Origin: Rhodocyclales bacterium
GTDB taxonomy: Bacteria > Pseudomonadota > Gammaproteobacteria > Burkholderiales > Rhodocyclaceae
NCBI GenBank assembly: GCA_016235165.1
Contig: JACRLX010000050.1
Coordinates: 79,665 to 143,664, forward strand
Reading direction: 5' to 3'
Length of the DNA: 64,000 nt
This document shows positions 1-8,013 of this stretch, piece after piece. A program made the position numbers and the translations under genes. Position 1 is the stretch's first letter, and each line of letters starts with the position of its first letter. Below the pieces are notes generated by a model. The model worked only from the letters and a program-made list of their open reading frames with translations, was not told where the DNA came from and ran no database searches.

Positions 1-579
1 GCCGAGGTCACCGGCTACTACGCCACGGTGGCGCCGCGCCCGCTGGTGCGCGTGCGGCGCATCCACCGCCGCCGCCATCCGGTGTTCCAGACCATCATTT
101 CCGGCGGCGAAGTGTTCAACTCGGTCGGCCTGCTCGGCGAGGCCAATGTGCTGGCGCTGCTGCAGAAGCAGGTGCCGGGCGTCAAGGACGTGTATTTCTC
201 GCACGGCGGCTGCGGCTTCTACCATGCCGTGGTGCAGATCGCGCAAAAGCGCGCCGGCTGGGCCAAGCAGGCACTGATGGCGGCCTTCGCCGCCTTCCCG
301 CCGCTGAAAATGGTGACCGTGGTCGATGACGACGTCGACATCCGCAACCCGGCCGACGTCGAATGGGCGATGGCCACGCGGCTGGATCCGAAGCGCGGCA
401 TCCTGGTGATCGACAGCGTCTTCGGCCACGGCCTGAATCCGACCTTCCCCGACTATCTGGGAAGCAAGGTCGGCTTCGACGCCACGCGGCCCTTTCCGCA
501 CACGCCCAACTTCACCCGCGCCAGGGTCAGGCCGGCGACGCTCGACGGCCTGGACATCGAGGTGCCCGAAATCAGGTAA
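1..579 (+). CDS. UbiD-family decarboxylase, C-terminal part (cut by window edge)
   Basis: This is the C-terminal part of a UbiD-superfamily (de)carboxylase. The frame is open from base 1, so the gene begins outside the window and the GTG at base 28 used by the ORF track is internal. UbiD enzymes use prenylated FMN to remove or add CO2 on aromatic or unsaturated acids. The visible part carries the typical late block VDDDVDIRNPADVEWA and the closing GFDATRPFP segment. It is followed on the same strand, 63 bases later, by a TRAP transporter, which suggests uptake plus decarboxylation of a carboxylated substrate. The substrate cannot be read from the sequence. Confidence 0.85.
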   Translation, partial: AEVTGYYATVAPRPLVRVRRIHRRRHPVFQTIISGGEVFNSVGLLGEANVLALLQKQVPGVKDVYFSHGGCGFYHAVVQIAQKRAGWAKQALMAAFAAFPPLKMVTVVDDDVDIRNPADVEWAMATRLDPKRGILVIDSVFGHGLNPTFPDYLGSKVGFDATRPFPHTPNFTRARVRPATLDGLDIEVPEIR

Positions 580-642
580 ACAGCAGCACCGTACCCGCCG
601 CGCGGCCGGACGCACGCGCTCACAAGAACAGGAGGAGTCAGC

Positions 643-1662
643 ATGAAACGTCGCACCACGCTTTCTGCCATCGCCGCGCTCGCTGCCGGCCTGCTTGGTC
701 TGCCGCCGGCGGCCTCGGCCGCCGAGATCACCCTGACCTACGCCTTCTTCGCCCCGGCCAAGACCTTTCCCGCCGTGCAGATGAACCACTGGGCGCAGCA
801 GCTTTCCAAGCGCAGCAACGGCAAGGTCGAGGTCAAGACCTTCCCCGGCGGCACGCTGCTCGGGGCCAAGGAGATGTATGACGGCGTCAGCAAGGGGGTG
901 GCCGACATCGGCCTGGGCTCGCCGTCCTACGATCCCGGCCGCTTCCCGCTGACCTCGGGCGTGGCGCTGCCGGTCGGCTTCACCAGCGCCACCCAGGCCA
1001 GCAAGACGCTGTGGGCGCTGACCAAGGAGTTCAAGCCCAAGGAGTACGAGGGCTTCAAGGTGATCGCGATGTTCACCACCGAGCCCGGCTTCATCCAGAC
1101 CAAGACCGCGGTCAGGAGCGCCGGCGACCTCGCCGGCATGAAGCTGCGCGCCGCCGGTACCGGCGTGCCGGTGCTGAAGGCCCTGGGCGCGGCGCCGATC
1201 GGCATGCCGATGCCGGAAGTGCCGCAGTCGGTGCAGACCGGCGTCATCAGTGGCACCATGACCTCGCGCGAAGTGCTGCAGGATTTCAAGCTGGCCGAGT
1301 CGCTCAAGTTCGTCACCGACTACCCGACCGTGGTGGTGGCCTTCGCCGCGGTGATGGAGCAGAAGAAGTGGGACAAGCTGCCGGCCGACGTGAAGAAGCT
1401 GATCGAGGAGCTGGCCGAGGAAATGCCCGGCTGGACCGGCAATTACCACGACAACGAGAACGTCGGCGCCGCCATGGCCTGGGCGCAGAAGGACCACAAG
1501 CTGCAGGTGGTGTCGCTCGCCGCCGACGAGAAGGCGCGCTGGGACGCCAAGCTCAAGTCGATGGAAGACGACTGGGTCAAGGAGATGTCGGGCAAGGGCC
1601 TGCCCGCTGCCGCCTACCTCAAGCGCCTGCACGAGCTGGCACCACAGTTCGCCAAGAAGTAA
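643..1662 (+). CDS. dctP: TRAP transporter solute-binding protein DctP
   Basis: Periplasmic substrate-binding subunit (339 aa) of a tripartite ATP-independent periplasmic transporter, which imports organic acids using an ion gradient. An N-terminal signal peptide (MKRRTTLSAIAALAAGLLG, cleavage near ASA-AEI) is clear. The family block KLRAAGTGVPVLKALGAAP contains the arginine that usually clamps the substrate carboxylate. The start is supported by the strong site AGGAGG nine bases upstream. Its stop codon overlaps the dctQ start by one base (TAATG), so the three transporter genes are translationally coupled. Ligand unknown; the UbiD neighbour hints at an aromatic or unsaturated carboxylate. 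Confidence 0.93.
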   Translation: MKRRTTLSAIAALAAGLLGLPPAASAAEITLTYAFFAPAKTFPAVQMNHWAQQLSKRSNGKVEVKTFPGGTLLGAKEMYDGVSKGVADIGLGSPSYDPGRFPLTSGVALPVGFTSATQASKTLWALTKEFKPKEYEGFKVIAMFTTEPGFIQTKTAVRSAGDLAGMKLRAAGTGVPVLKALGAAPIGMPMPEVPQSVQTGVISGTMTSREVLQDFKLAESLKFVTDYPTVVVAFAAVMEQKKWDKLPADVKKLIEELAEEMPGWTGNYHDNENVGAAMAWAQKDHKLQVVSLAADEKARWDAKLKSMEDDWVKEMSGKGLPAAAYLKRLHELAPQFAKK

Positions 1663-2204
1663 TGAGTTCTGCCGCGCAACCGGGCGCCGGAAGTGCCCCC
1701 GGGGGGCTGGTCCACGCCCTCGACCGCGCCAGCGCCTGGCTCAACGAGGGCCTGGCGCACGGCGCCGCGCTGATGCTGGGCGCGATGATGCTGTTCTCGG
1801 TGGTGGACATGGTGGCGCGCGGATTCGGCCTCACCATCGCCGGCTCCTACGAGGTCATCGGCTGGATGTCGGCGGCGGCGATGGCGCTGGCCCTGGGCAC
1901 GGTGCAGCGCCACAAGGGCCATGTCGCCATGGAACTCTTCGTCGTCAGGCTGGGGAGCCGCAACCGCGCGCTGGTCGAGGCGGCGATGGCCGTGCTGTCG
2001 CTGGCGCTGTTCGCCGTCACCGCCTTCTACGTCCTGCGCTACGGCCGCACCCTGCACGAAACCGGTTCGATGTCCGAGACCCTGCGCGTGATCGTCTATC
2101 CCTGGGTGTATGTCGTCGGCCTGGGCTGCGTCGGCCTGGCGCTGGCGCTGCTGGTCGACTTCCTCAAGTCGCTCGCGGCGCTGGGCGGCGCGCTGAAAGC
2201 CTGA
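1662..2204 (+). CDS. dctQ: TRAP transporter small membrane subunit DctQ
   Basis: Small four-helix membrane subunit (180 aa) of the TRAP transporter. The ORF track starts this frame at 1011 inside dctP; the real start is the ATG at 1662 that overlaps the dctP stop. After a short polar N-terminus there are about four hydrophobic helices, with the family's conserved region around YEVIGWMSAAAMALALGTVQRHKGH, where the charged residues after the second helix are typical. It ends two bases before dctM. DctQ anchors the large DctM channel subunit in the inner membrane. Identification rests on position, size and helix pattern, which agree. Confidence 0.9.
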   Translation: MSSAAQPGAGSAPGGLVHALDRASAWLNEGLAHGAALMLGAMMLFSVVDMVARGFGLTIAGSYEVIGWMSAAAMALALGTVQRHKGHVAMELFVVRLGSRNRALVEAAMAVLSLALFAVTAFYVLRYGRTLHETGSMSETLRVIVYPWVYVVGLGCVGLALALLVDFLKSLAALGGALKA

Positions 2205-2205
2205 C

Positions 2206-3516
2206 ATGGATGCGAACATCGTCGCCGTGATCGGCCTCGCCCTGATGGCGCTGCTGATGCTGCTGGGCCAGCCGATCGCCTTCACCATGCTCGCCGCCGG
2301 CGTGCTCGGCAATGCCTACCTGCTGAGCACCGGCGCCGCCACGCATCTCCTGGCCACCAATATCTGGGAGCAGTTCTCCTCCTACGGCCTGTCGGTGATC
2401 CCGCTGTTCGTGCTGATGGGCCAGTTCGCCTACCGCGCCGGCACCACCGAACGGCTCTACCACGCGGCCTACACCTGGGTCGGGCGCCTGCCCGGCGGCC
2501 TGGCCGGCACGACGATTGCCGCCAGCGCCGGCTTCTCGGCCATCTGCGGCTCCAACTCGGCGACCACCGCCACCATGGGCACCATCGCCATGCCCGAGAT
2601 GCGCCGCTATGGCTACGACCCGGCGCTGTCCACCGGGGCCATCGCGGTGGGCGGCACGCTGGGCGTGGTGATCCCGCCCTCCGTGGTGCTGATCGTGATC
2701 GCCGTGCAGACCGAGCAGTCGCTGCTGCGCCTGTTCGTCGCCGCCGTGGTACCGGGGCTGATCCTCACCGCGCTGTTCCTCGCCACCATCTTCTGGATGT
2801 GCAAGCGCAATCCGGCCCTGGGTCCGCTCGGGCCGCAGACGGGCTGGGGCGAGAAGTTCCGCGCCCTGACCGGCGTGATCGAGGCCCTGGCCCTGTTCTC
2901 GCTCGTCATCGGCGGCCTCTACATGGGCTGGTTCACGCCCACCGAGGCGGGCGCCGCCGGGGCCTTCGGCGCCCTGGCGATCGGCCTGATCCAGCGCAGC
3001 CTGGACCTCAAGGGCATCATCCTGTCCATCGTCGAGAGCGTGCGCATCTCGGCCATGGTGGTGCTGCTGATAGCCGGCGCCGTGCTGTTCGGCCGCTTTC
3101 TCACCGTCTCGCGCCTGCCCTTCGAACTCGCCGAGTGGGCCTCCGCCCTGCCGGTGGCGCCCTTCGTCATCCTGCTGGTGGTGCTGGGCATCTACATCAT
3201 CGGCGGCATGCTGATGGACGCGCTGGGCTTCCTCGTCGTCACCATTCCGATCTTCTTTCCGCTCGGCGTCGCGCTCGGCTACGACCCGGTCTGGTACACG
3301 GTGATCCTGACCATCATCACCACCATGGGCGCGGTGACGCCGCCGGTGGGGGTCAATGTCTTCATCGTGCATGGCCTGGCGCCCGAGGTGCCGATCCATA
3401 CCATCTTCCGCGGCGTGATGTATTTCATGGTCTCGTTCGTGCTGTGCATCCTGGTGATGTGGGTCTTCCCGGCCACCGTCACCGGCCTGCCGAACTGGAT
3501 GCTGGGGCCGGGTTGA
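2206..3516 (+). CDS. dctM: TRAP transporter large permease subunit DctM
   Basis: Large permease subunit (436 aa, normal length) with about 12 hydrophobic segments. Family signatures are visible: GLSVIPLFVLMGQFAYRAG near residue 65, the CGSNSATTATMGTIAMPEM loop near 115, VIPPSVVLIV near 155, and MGAVTPPVGVNVF near the end. It forms the ion-coupled substrate path with DctQ in the inner membrane. It completes the dctPQM unit. Its stop codon overlaps the first base of a copy of the 24-base interspersed repeat, and a dehydrogenase gene follows 40 bases later on the same strand. Confidence 0.94.
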   Translation: MDANIVAVIGLALMALLMLLGQPIAFTMLAAGVLGNAYLLSTGAATHLLATNIWEQFSSYGLSVIPLFVLMGQFAYRAGTTERLYHAAYTWVGRLPGGLAGTTIAASAGFSAICGSNSATTATMGTIAMPEMRRYGYDPALSTGAIAVGGTLGVVIPPSVVLIVIAVQTEQSLLRLFVAAVVPGLILTALFLATIFWMCKRNPALGPLGPQTGWGEKFRALTGVIEALALFSLVIGGLYMGWFTPTEAGAAGAFGALAIGLIQRSLDLKGIILSIVESVRISAMVVLLIAGAVLFGRFLTVSRLPFELAEWASALPVAPFVILLVVLGIYIIGGMLMDALGFLVVTIPIFFPLGVALGYDPVWYTVILTIITTMGAVTPPVGVNVFIVHGLAPEVPIHTIFRGVMYFMVSFVLCILVMWVFPATVTGLPNWMLGPG

Positions 3517-3539
3517 AAGTCGGCGTTCACGCAACGGCG
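3516..3539 (+). repeat. 24-base interspersed repeat, copy 1
   Basis: A diverged copy: AAAGTCGGCG is exact, the middle reads TTCAC, and the ACGGCG end is intact. It starts on the last base of the dctM stop codon and lies in the short gap before the next gene. Confidence 0.7.
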
Positions 3540-3556
3540 ATTTCCGGGGCCAGGCC

Positions 3557-4633
3557 ATGCGCATAGCCGTGCTGGGCGGCGGCAACGGCTCCTACGCCGC
3601 CGCCGCCGACCTCTCCGACCTCGGCCACGAAGTGCGCTTCTGGCGACGCGACGCGGCGGCCTTCGGCGACCTGGCGACGACGCGCCGGCTGATGCTGAAG
3701 GACATCGCCGGCCGCCGCGAAGTGGAGGTCGCCGTGGTCACCGCCGACATCGGCGCGGCTGTGCGCGGCGCCGAGCTGATCCTGATCCCGACGCCGGCCT
3801 TCGCCCAGGAGGACATCGCCCGCGCCCTGGCGCCGCACCTGGTCGACGGCCAGGTGATCTTCCTGCCGCCGGGCACCTTCGGCAGCGTGGCCATGATGCA
3901 GGTCCTGCGCCACGCCGGCTGCGGCGCCGACGTGGCCTTCGCCGAGACCGGCACCCTGCCCTGGCTGACGCGCAAGCACGGGCCGGCCGAAGTCGCCATC
4001 ACCATCCGCGCCGCGCGCCTGCCGACCGGGGTGTTTCCGGCCGACAAGGCGGCGCAGTCCTTCGCCGTGCTGCGCGCCGCGTTTCCCTCCGTCGAGCCGA
4101 TCGAGGAAGTACTGGCCGGCGCGCTGATGAATGCCGGGCCGATCATCCATCCGCCGCTGATCCTGATGAACGCCGGCCCGCTGGAACACTTCGAGCGCTG
4201 GGACATCCACAACGAAGGCACCCAGCCTTCGATCCGCCGCGTCACCAATGCGCTCGATGCCGAACGCATCGCGCTGCGCGTCGGCCTCGGCTACACCGGC
4301 GAGCACTTCCCGCTGCGCGACCACTACGAGAGCGATCGCTGGATGTACGGCGACGCCCACCAGCGACTCACCGACAGCGGCGACTGGCGCGAACACATCG
4401 TGCTCACCGGGCACCGCTACATGACCGAGGACATCCACTACGGGCTGGCCTTCCTGGTCTCGGTGGCGGACTGGGCTGGTGTCAGCATGCCCGTCGCGCG
4501 CGGCCTGCTGGCGCTGGCCTCGGCCGTCTGCGCGCGCGACCTGCGCGCCGGGCCGCGCACGCTGGAAGCCCTGGGGCTGGCCGCGCTCGATCGCGCCGGC
4601 ATGCGCCGATTGCTGGCCACGGGCCACGTTTGA
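3557..4633 (+). CDS. Opine/octopine dehydrogenase-like NAD(P) oxidoreductase
   Basis: A 358-aa protein with an N-terminal Rossmann fold (MRIAVLGGGNGSYAAAADL) and a C-terminal all-helical domain, the layout of the octopine/nopaline dehydrogenase family. These enzymes reduce imines formed from an amino acid and a 2-oxo acid, or act on related N-substituted amino acids. The family-typical segment NAGPIIHPPLILMNAG, which holds the catalytic histidine region, is present near residue 195. It follows the TRAP transporter and precedes another dehydrogenase, so it probably acts on the imported compound or a derivative. The exact reaction is not determinable. An inverted repeat (CCGCCGCCC / GGGCGGCGG, 4637-4669) follows the stop and has no T-run. 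Confidence 0.8.
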   Translation: MRIAVLGGGNGSYAAAADLSDLGHEVRFWRRDAAAFGDLATTRRLMLKDIAGRREVEVAVVTADIGAAVRGAELILIPTPAFAQEDIARALAPHLVDGQVIFLPPGTFGSVAMMQVLRHAGCGADVAFAETGTLPWLTRKHGPAEVAITIRAARLPTGVFPADKAAQSFAVLRAAFPSVEPIEEVLAGALMNAGPIIHPPLILMNAGPLEHFERWDIHNEGTQPSIRRVTNALDAERIALRVGLGYTGEHFPLRDHYESDRWMYGDAHQRLTDSGDWREHIVLTGHRYMTEDIHYGLAFLVSVADWAGVSMPVARGLLALASAVCARDLRAGPRTLEALGLAALDRAGMRRLLATGHV

Positions 4634-4748
4634 TGACCGCCGCCCGCCGGGCCGTCCCAAGGGCGGCGGCGCCAAACGTCCGGAGCGGGCCTAGCCCGCG
4701 AACCTCCGTCACCCCCTCCCGTGGGGATGGGGTTGGGGGGAGGGCGCT

Positions 4749-5717
4749 TTGATTGTTGCCGCGCTCGGCGCCGGACGCATGGGGCGCGGCATCGCCCATG
4801 CCTTCGCCTATGCCGGCCACGAGGTCTGGTTGATCGACAGCAAGCCGCGCGCGGCCGATGCCGCGCAGGCGCTCGAAGCCGATGCGCGGCGCGAGATCGA
4901 AGCCAGCTTGCGCACCCTTGCCGAACTCGGCGTCTTCGATGCGGCACTGATCCCCGCGATGCTGGCCCGTGTGCATTTCGCCGCGCGCGAGGCGGCGCCC
5001 GAGGTGCTGGCCCAGGTCGATGTGCTGTTCGAAGGCGTGCCGGAAAAGCTCGACGCCAAGCGCGAAGCCTTCGAATTCGCCTGCCGGCACCTGCGGCCCG
5101 AGGCGCTGCTGGCCTCGACCACCTCGACCATGCTGTCTACCGAACTGGCCGGCCTCGTGACGCATCCCGGGCGCTTCCTCAACGCGCACTGGCTCAACCC
5201 CGCCTACCTGATCCCGCTGGTCGAGGTCTCGCCGCATCCGGGCACCGACGCGGCGGCGACGCGGCGCCTGTGCGACCTGCTCTCCGCCATCGGCAAGCAG
5301 CCGGTGCTGTGCCAGGCGGCGCCCGGCTACATCGTGCCGCGCCTGCAGGCGCTGCTGATGAACGAGGCGGCGCGCATGGTGGAGCAGGGTGTGGCGACGC
5401 CCGAGGACATCGACCGCGCGGTGCGCTACGGCTTCGGCCCGCGCTTCGCCAGCATGGGCCTGGTCGAGTTCATCGACTTCGGCGGGCTGGACATCCTCTA
5501 CTACGCCAGCCACTACCTGGCCAAGGCGCTCGACGATCCCTGGCGCGAGCCGCCGGCCATCGTCGATCGCTACATGGCCGAGGGCCGCGCCGGGCTGCGC
5601 GCGGGACGCGGCTTCTTCGACTGGTCGACGGTCGACGCGGCAGCCTATCGCCGCGAGGTGATGCAGCGCCAGTTGGCTCTGCTGAAACAGCTCGGTATGG
5701 TGCCGGCGCCGGGCTGA
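4749..5717 (+). CDS. 3-hydroxyacyl-CoA dehydrogenase-like NAD-dependent enzyme
   Basis: A 322-aa short-form 3-hydroxyacyl-CoA dehydrogenase family member. The N-terminal Rossmann motif GAGRMGRGIAHAFAYAGHEV and the middle block NAHWLNPAYLIPLVEVSP are clear; the histidine in AHWLNP is the expected catalytic base, and the C-terminal helical domain ends with the family-like GRGFFDWS. The HWLNP variant is more common in the L-gulonate/lambda-crystallin and carnitine-dehydrogenase side of the family than in fatty-acid oxidation enzymes, which read HFFNP. The start is a TTG preceded by GGGGGAGGG; no better start lies upstream. It ends the catabolic gene set before the toxin-antitoxin pair. Confidence 0.85.
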   Translation: MIVAALGAGRMGRGIAHAFAYAGHEVWLIDSKPRAADAAQALEADARREIEASLRTLAELGVFDAALIPAMLARVHFAAREAAPEVLAQVDVLFEGVPEKLDAKREAFEFACRHLRPEALLASTTSTMLSTELAGLVTHPGRFLNAHWLNPAYLIPLVEVSPHPGTDAAATRRLCDLLSAIGKQPVLCQAAPGYIVPRLQALLMNEAARMVEQGVATPEDIDRAVRYGFGPRFASMGLVEFIDFGGLDILYYASHYLAKALDDPWREPPAIVDRYMAEGRAGLRAGRGFFDWSTVDAAAYRREVMQRQLALLKQLGMVPAPG

Positions 5718-5749
5718 GAGACTGCCAGTCGCTCGAAGCACCATACCAC

Positions 5750-5791
5750 TTGAATATGCCCGAAATGGGCAGTAAGATGCCCAATATGGGC
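5750..5791 (+). promoter_or_regulatory. Promoter with two tandem palindromic operators for the MNT/HEPN pair
   Basis: A sigma-70-like promoter can be read directly: TTGAAT (5750-5755), a 17-base spacer and TAAGAT (5773-5778). Two inverted repeats overlap it: TGCCC-GAAAT-GGGCA (5757-5771) and GCCC-AATAT-GGGC (5779-5791). Their centres are 21 bases apart, two helix turns. They cover the spacer/-10 region and the predicted transcription start, the expected place for autorepression by the winged-helix antitoxin encoded next. The start near 5785 implies that the ATGs at 5756, 5765 and 5777 are not translated. Confidence 0.7.
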
Positions 5792-5794
5792 TTG

Positions 5795-6412
5795 ATGAAG
5801 AACGAACCTGCGATCCACCCCGCACCAGCGGTGAGCTTGGCCGATGCCTTGTTCGCCGGAATCCAGCAACGGGTGCTGGCCTATCTTTTTGGCCAGCCGG
5901 ACCGCAGTTTCTACGCTACCGAGCTGATCGGCCTGACCGGTGGCGGTTCCGGCGCGGTGCAGCGCGAACTGGCGCGGCTGGCCGGTAGCGGCCTGGTAAC
6001 GGTAACGCGGGTCGGCAACCAAAAGCACTACCAGGCCAATCCGGCGGCACCGATCTACACTGAGCTCTGCGGCATCGCAATGAAGACGGTCGGCCTCGCC
6101 GAACCCTTGCGCCTGGCGCTGGCGCCGCTCGCCAAGCGTATCGTTGCGGCCTTCGTCTTCGGCTCGGTGGCCAAGCGCGGCGATACGGCCGCGAGCGACA
6201 TTGACGTCCTGGTACTGACCGACAAGCTCGATTACGCCGATGTCTTCGCTGCGCTTCAGGCAGCCGAAGCGCAATTGGCCCGTCCCGTGAATCCCACGCT
6301 GTATTCCCGGACCGACTGGCGCCGCAAGCGCAAGGAAGGCCATGCCTTTGTCACCCGGATCATGGCCCAGCCGAAAATCATGCTGATCGGCTCGGAGGCC
6401 GATCTTGACTGA
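5795..6412 (+). CDS. Winged-helix plus nucleotidyltransferase (MNT) antitoxin
   Basis: A 205-aa fusion: a winged-helix DNA-binding domain (about residues 15-95, with GSGAVQRELARLAGSGLV as the recognition region) joined to a minimal nucleotidyltransferase domain (GSVAKRGDTAASDIDVLVL, the GSxxxG and DxD signature). MNT proteins of this type act as antitoxins, in characterised cases by adding AMP to a HEPN toxin. It overlaps the HEPN gene by eight bases. The ATG at 5795 is preferred over four upstream in-frame ATGs because those lie within the promoter/operator; the ATG at 5786 would give a leaderless message and is possible. The DNA-binding domain predicts autoregulation through the tandem palindromes. 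Confidence 0.85.
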   Translation: MKNEPAIHPAPAVSLADALFAGIQQRVLAYLFGQPDRSFYATELIGLTGGGSGAVQRELARLAGSGLVTVTRVGNQKHYQANPAAPIYTELCGIAMKTVGLAEPLRLALAPLAKRIVAAFVFGSVAKRGDTAASDIDVLVLTDKLDYADVFAALQAAEAQLARPVNPTLYSRTDWRRKRKEGHAFVTRIMAQPKIMLIGSEADLD

Positions 6413-6839
6413 GGCCGGCCTGACGAATCTTGCCCGCATCGGCAAGCTGGCCGCCGAACCCGGTTCGGTGGCCGAGATCGTTGGCCTGCTGCGTTCAGGG
6501 GTGGAGCGACTGAGGGATGCCCGCAACGAGGCCTTGGCGTATTCCAGCCGTTTCGACTTGGCCTACAACGCCGCCCACGCCTTTTCGCTGGCCGCTTTGC
6601 GCTGGCACGGCTACCGATCGGACAACCGCTACCTGGTGTTTCAGGCGCTGCCGCACACGCCGGGCCTGCCCGCGCCGGTGTGGCGGGTGCTGGCCAAGGC
6701 CCATGAGGTGCGCAATGCCGCGGAATACGAGGGTTGCCTCGATGTCGATCTGGCTTTGCCAAACGGCCTGATCGATGCGGCAGAAAAGGTCTCCGTCGCG
6801 GTTGGATTGCTGCCGGCGCCGGGCGCCAAATCGCCGTAG
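6405..6839 (+). CDS. HEPN-domain toxin partner of the MNT antitoxin
   Basis: A 144-aa all-helical HEPN-type protein directly downstream of, and overlapping, the MNT gene. It has the usual core (residues 45-75, AYNAAHAFSLAALRWHGYR) and the late motif VRNAAEYEG, corresponding to the R-x-x-x-x-Y region of MNT-linked HEPN proteins; the histidine of the classical RX4-6H RNase motif is not in its usual place. HEPN proteins of such pairs are RNases that arrest growth until modified by the MNT partner. Its stop codon lies inside a copy of the 24-base repeat, so the last residues (GAKSP) derive partly from it. Confidence 0.78.
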   Translation: MTEAGLTNLARIGKLAAEPGSVAEIVGLLRSGVERLRDARNEALAYSSRFDLAYNAAHAFSLAALRWHGYRSDNRYLVFQALPHTPGLPAPVWRVLAKAHEVRNAAEYEGCLDVDLALPNGLIDAAEKVSVAVGLLPAPGAKSP

Positions 6840-6855
6840 TACCGGCGCCGACTCC
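6832..6855 (-). repeat. 24-base interspersed repeat, copy 2
   Basis: Minus-strand copy with the core AGTCGGCGCCGG followed by TACTACGGCG. It covers the HEPN gene stop codon and ends seven bases before the molybdate transporter start. Confidence 0.8.
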
Positions 6856-6861
6856 CGACCC

Positions 6862-7992
6862 ATGAAGAACCGCTACGACCTCGCCGAACTGGGAGGCGCC
6901 TTCGGCGACCTCGGTACCCTGATCCCCTTCGTCGTTGCCTACGTCGCGGTGCTCAAGATGGACCCGACCGGCATCCTGCTCGCTTTCGGCGCGGCGCTGC
7001 TGGTGGTCGGCCTGACGCGGCGCACACCCTTCCCGGTGCAGCCGATGAAGGCCATCGGCGCCGCCGCCGTGGCGCAAACGGCCGGCATCGCCGCGCTGAC
7101 GCCGGCGATGGTCACCGGCGCCGGCATCGCCACCGCCGTGTTCTGGCTGCTGCTGGCGGCCAGCGGCATGGCGCGGCGGCTGGCCGACATGGTGCCCAAG
7201 CCGGTGCTGGTGGGCATCGTCATGGGCTTGGGCTTCAGCTTCATGCGCGAGGGCATCCTGATGATGGCGCAGGCCCCCTGGCAGGGCGGCCTGCTGCTGG
7301 CGCTGACACTGCTGATGCTGTCGCGCCCGCGCTTTCCCGCCATGCTGGTGCTGCTGCTGGCGGGCATGGCCATTGCGCTGGCCGAGCAGCCGACGCTGGC
7401 CGCCAGTCTGGCGGCGATCCGCCCCGGCTTGCGCCTGCCCGACTTCGCCTGGGGCGCGCTGGGCTGGAACGAGCTTTGGCTGGGCGCGCTGCTGCTCGCC
7501 CTGCCGCAGCTGCCGCTGACCTTCGGCAACGCGCTGGTCGCCATCACCGAGGAAAACAACCGCCTCTTCCCCGACCGGCCGGTGACCGAGCGCCAGGTGG
7601 CGTTTTCCACCGGCGCGATGAACCTGTTTTCCAGCGCCATTGGCGGCATCCCGCTGTGCCACGGTGCCGGCGGCATGGCCGGCCACGTGCGCTTCGGCGC
7701 GCGAACCGGCGGCGCCTCGGTGATGCTGGGCGCATTGCTGCTGGTCTGCGCCCTGTTCTTCGGCGAGGCGATGCTCACCCTGTTCCGCCTGTTTCCGCTG
7801 CCGGTGCTGGGAGTCATCCTGTTCCTCGCCGGGGCCGAGCTGGCGCTGGGCGGCAAGCCGCAGGACGCCGAGCGCGGCAGCCGCTTCGTGGTGCTGACCA
7901 CGGCGGCCTTCGCCATGTGGCATGTCGGCGCCGCGGTGGTGTTCGGCCTCTTGCTGCACCAGGCGGTGCGGCGGGAGTGGATGAAACTCTGA
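6862..7992 (+). CDS. MOT1-type molybdate (or sulfate) transporter
   Basis: A 376-aa inner-membrane protein with about ten hydrophobic helices, related to the SulP superfamily but lacking a STAS domain. The two MOT1 signatures are present: PFPVQPMKAIGAAA near residue 55 and GGIPLCHGAGGMAGHVRFGART near residue 260. MOT1 proteins import molybdate with high affinity; some relatives carry other oxyanions. The ATG at 6862 is chosen because it begins the conserved N-terminus MKNRYDLAELGGAFGDLGTLIPF; the track's earlier start lies inside the HEPN gene. A molybdenum importer 23 kb from a molybdoenzyme operon is consistent with cofactor demand. It converges with the sulfur operon. Confidence 0.85.
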   Translation: MKNRYDLAELGGAFGDLGTLIPFVVAYVAVLKMDPTGILLAFGAALLVVGLTRRTPFPVQPMKAIGAAAVAQTAGIAALTPAMVTGAGIATAVFWLLLAASGMARRLADMVPKPVLVGIVMGLGFSFMREGILMMAQAPWQGGLLLALTLLMLSRPRFPAMLVLLLAGMAIALAEQPTLAASLAAIRPGLRLPDFAWGALGWNELWLGALLLALPQLPLTFGNALVAITEENNRLFPDRPVTERQVAFSTGAMNLFSSAIGGIPLCHGAGGMAGHVRFGARTGGASVMLGALLLVCALFFGEAMLTLFRLFPLPVLGVILFLAGAELALGGKPQDAERGSRFVVLTTAAFAMWHVGAAVVFGLLLHQAVRREWMKL

Positions 7993-8013
7993 TTTCTGGT
8001 TGATGCTGGCTGG

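Noticed and set aside
2164-3585. Minus-strand 473-codon ORF opposite dctM
   Set aside because: Composition (HHG, EDHQ runs) is typical of an antisense shadow; dctM on the other strand has clear family motifs.
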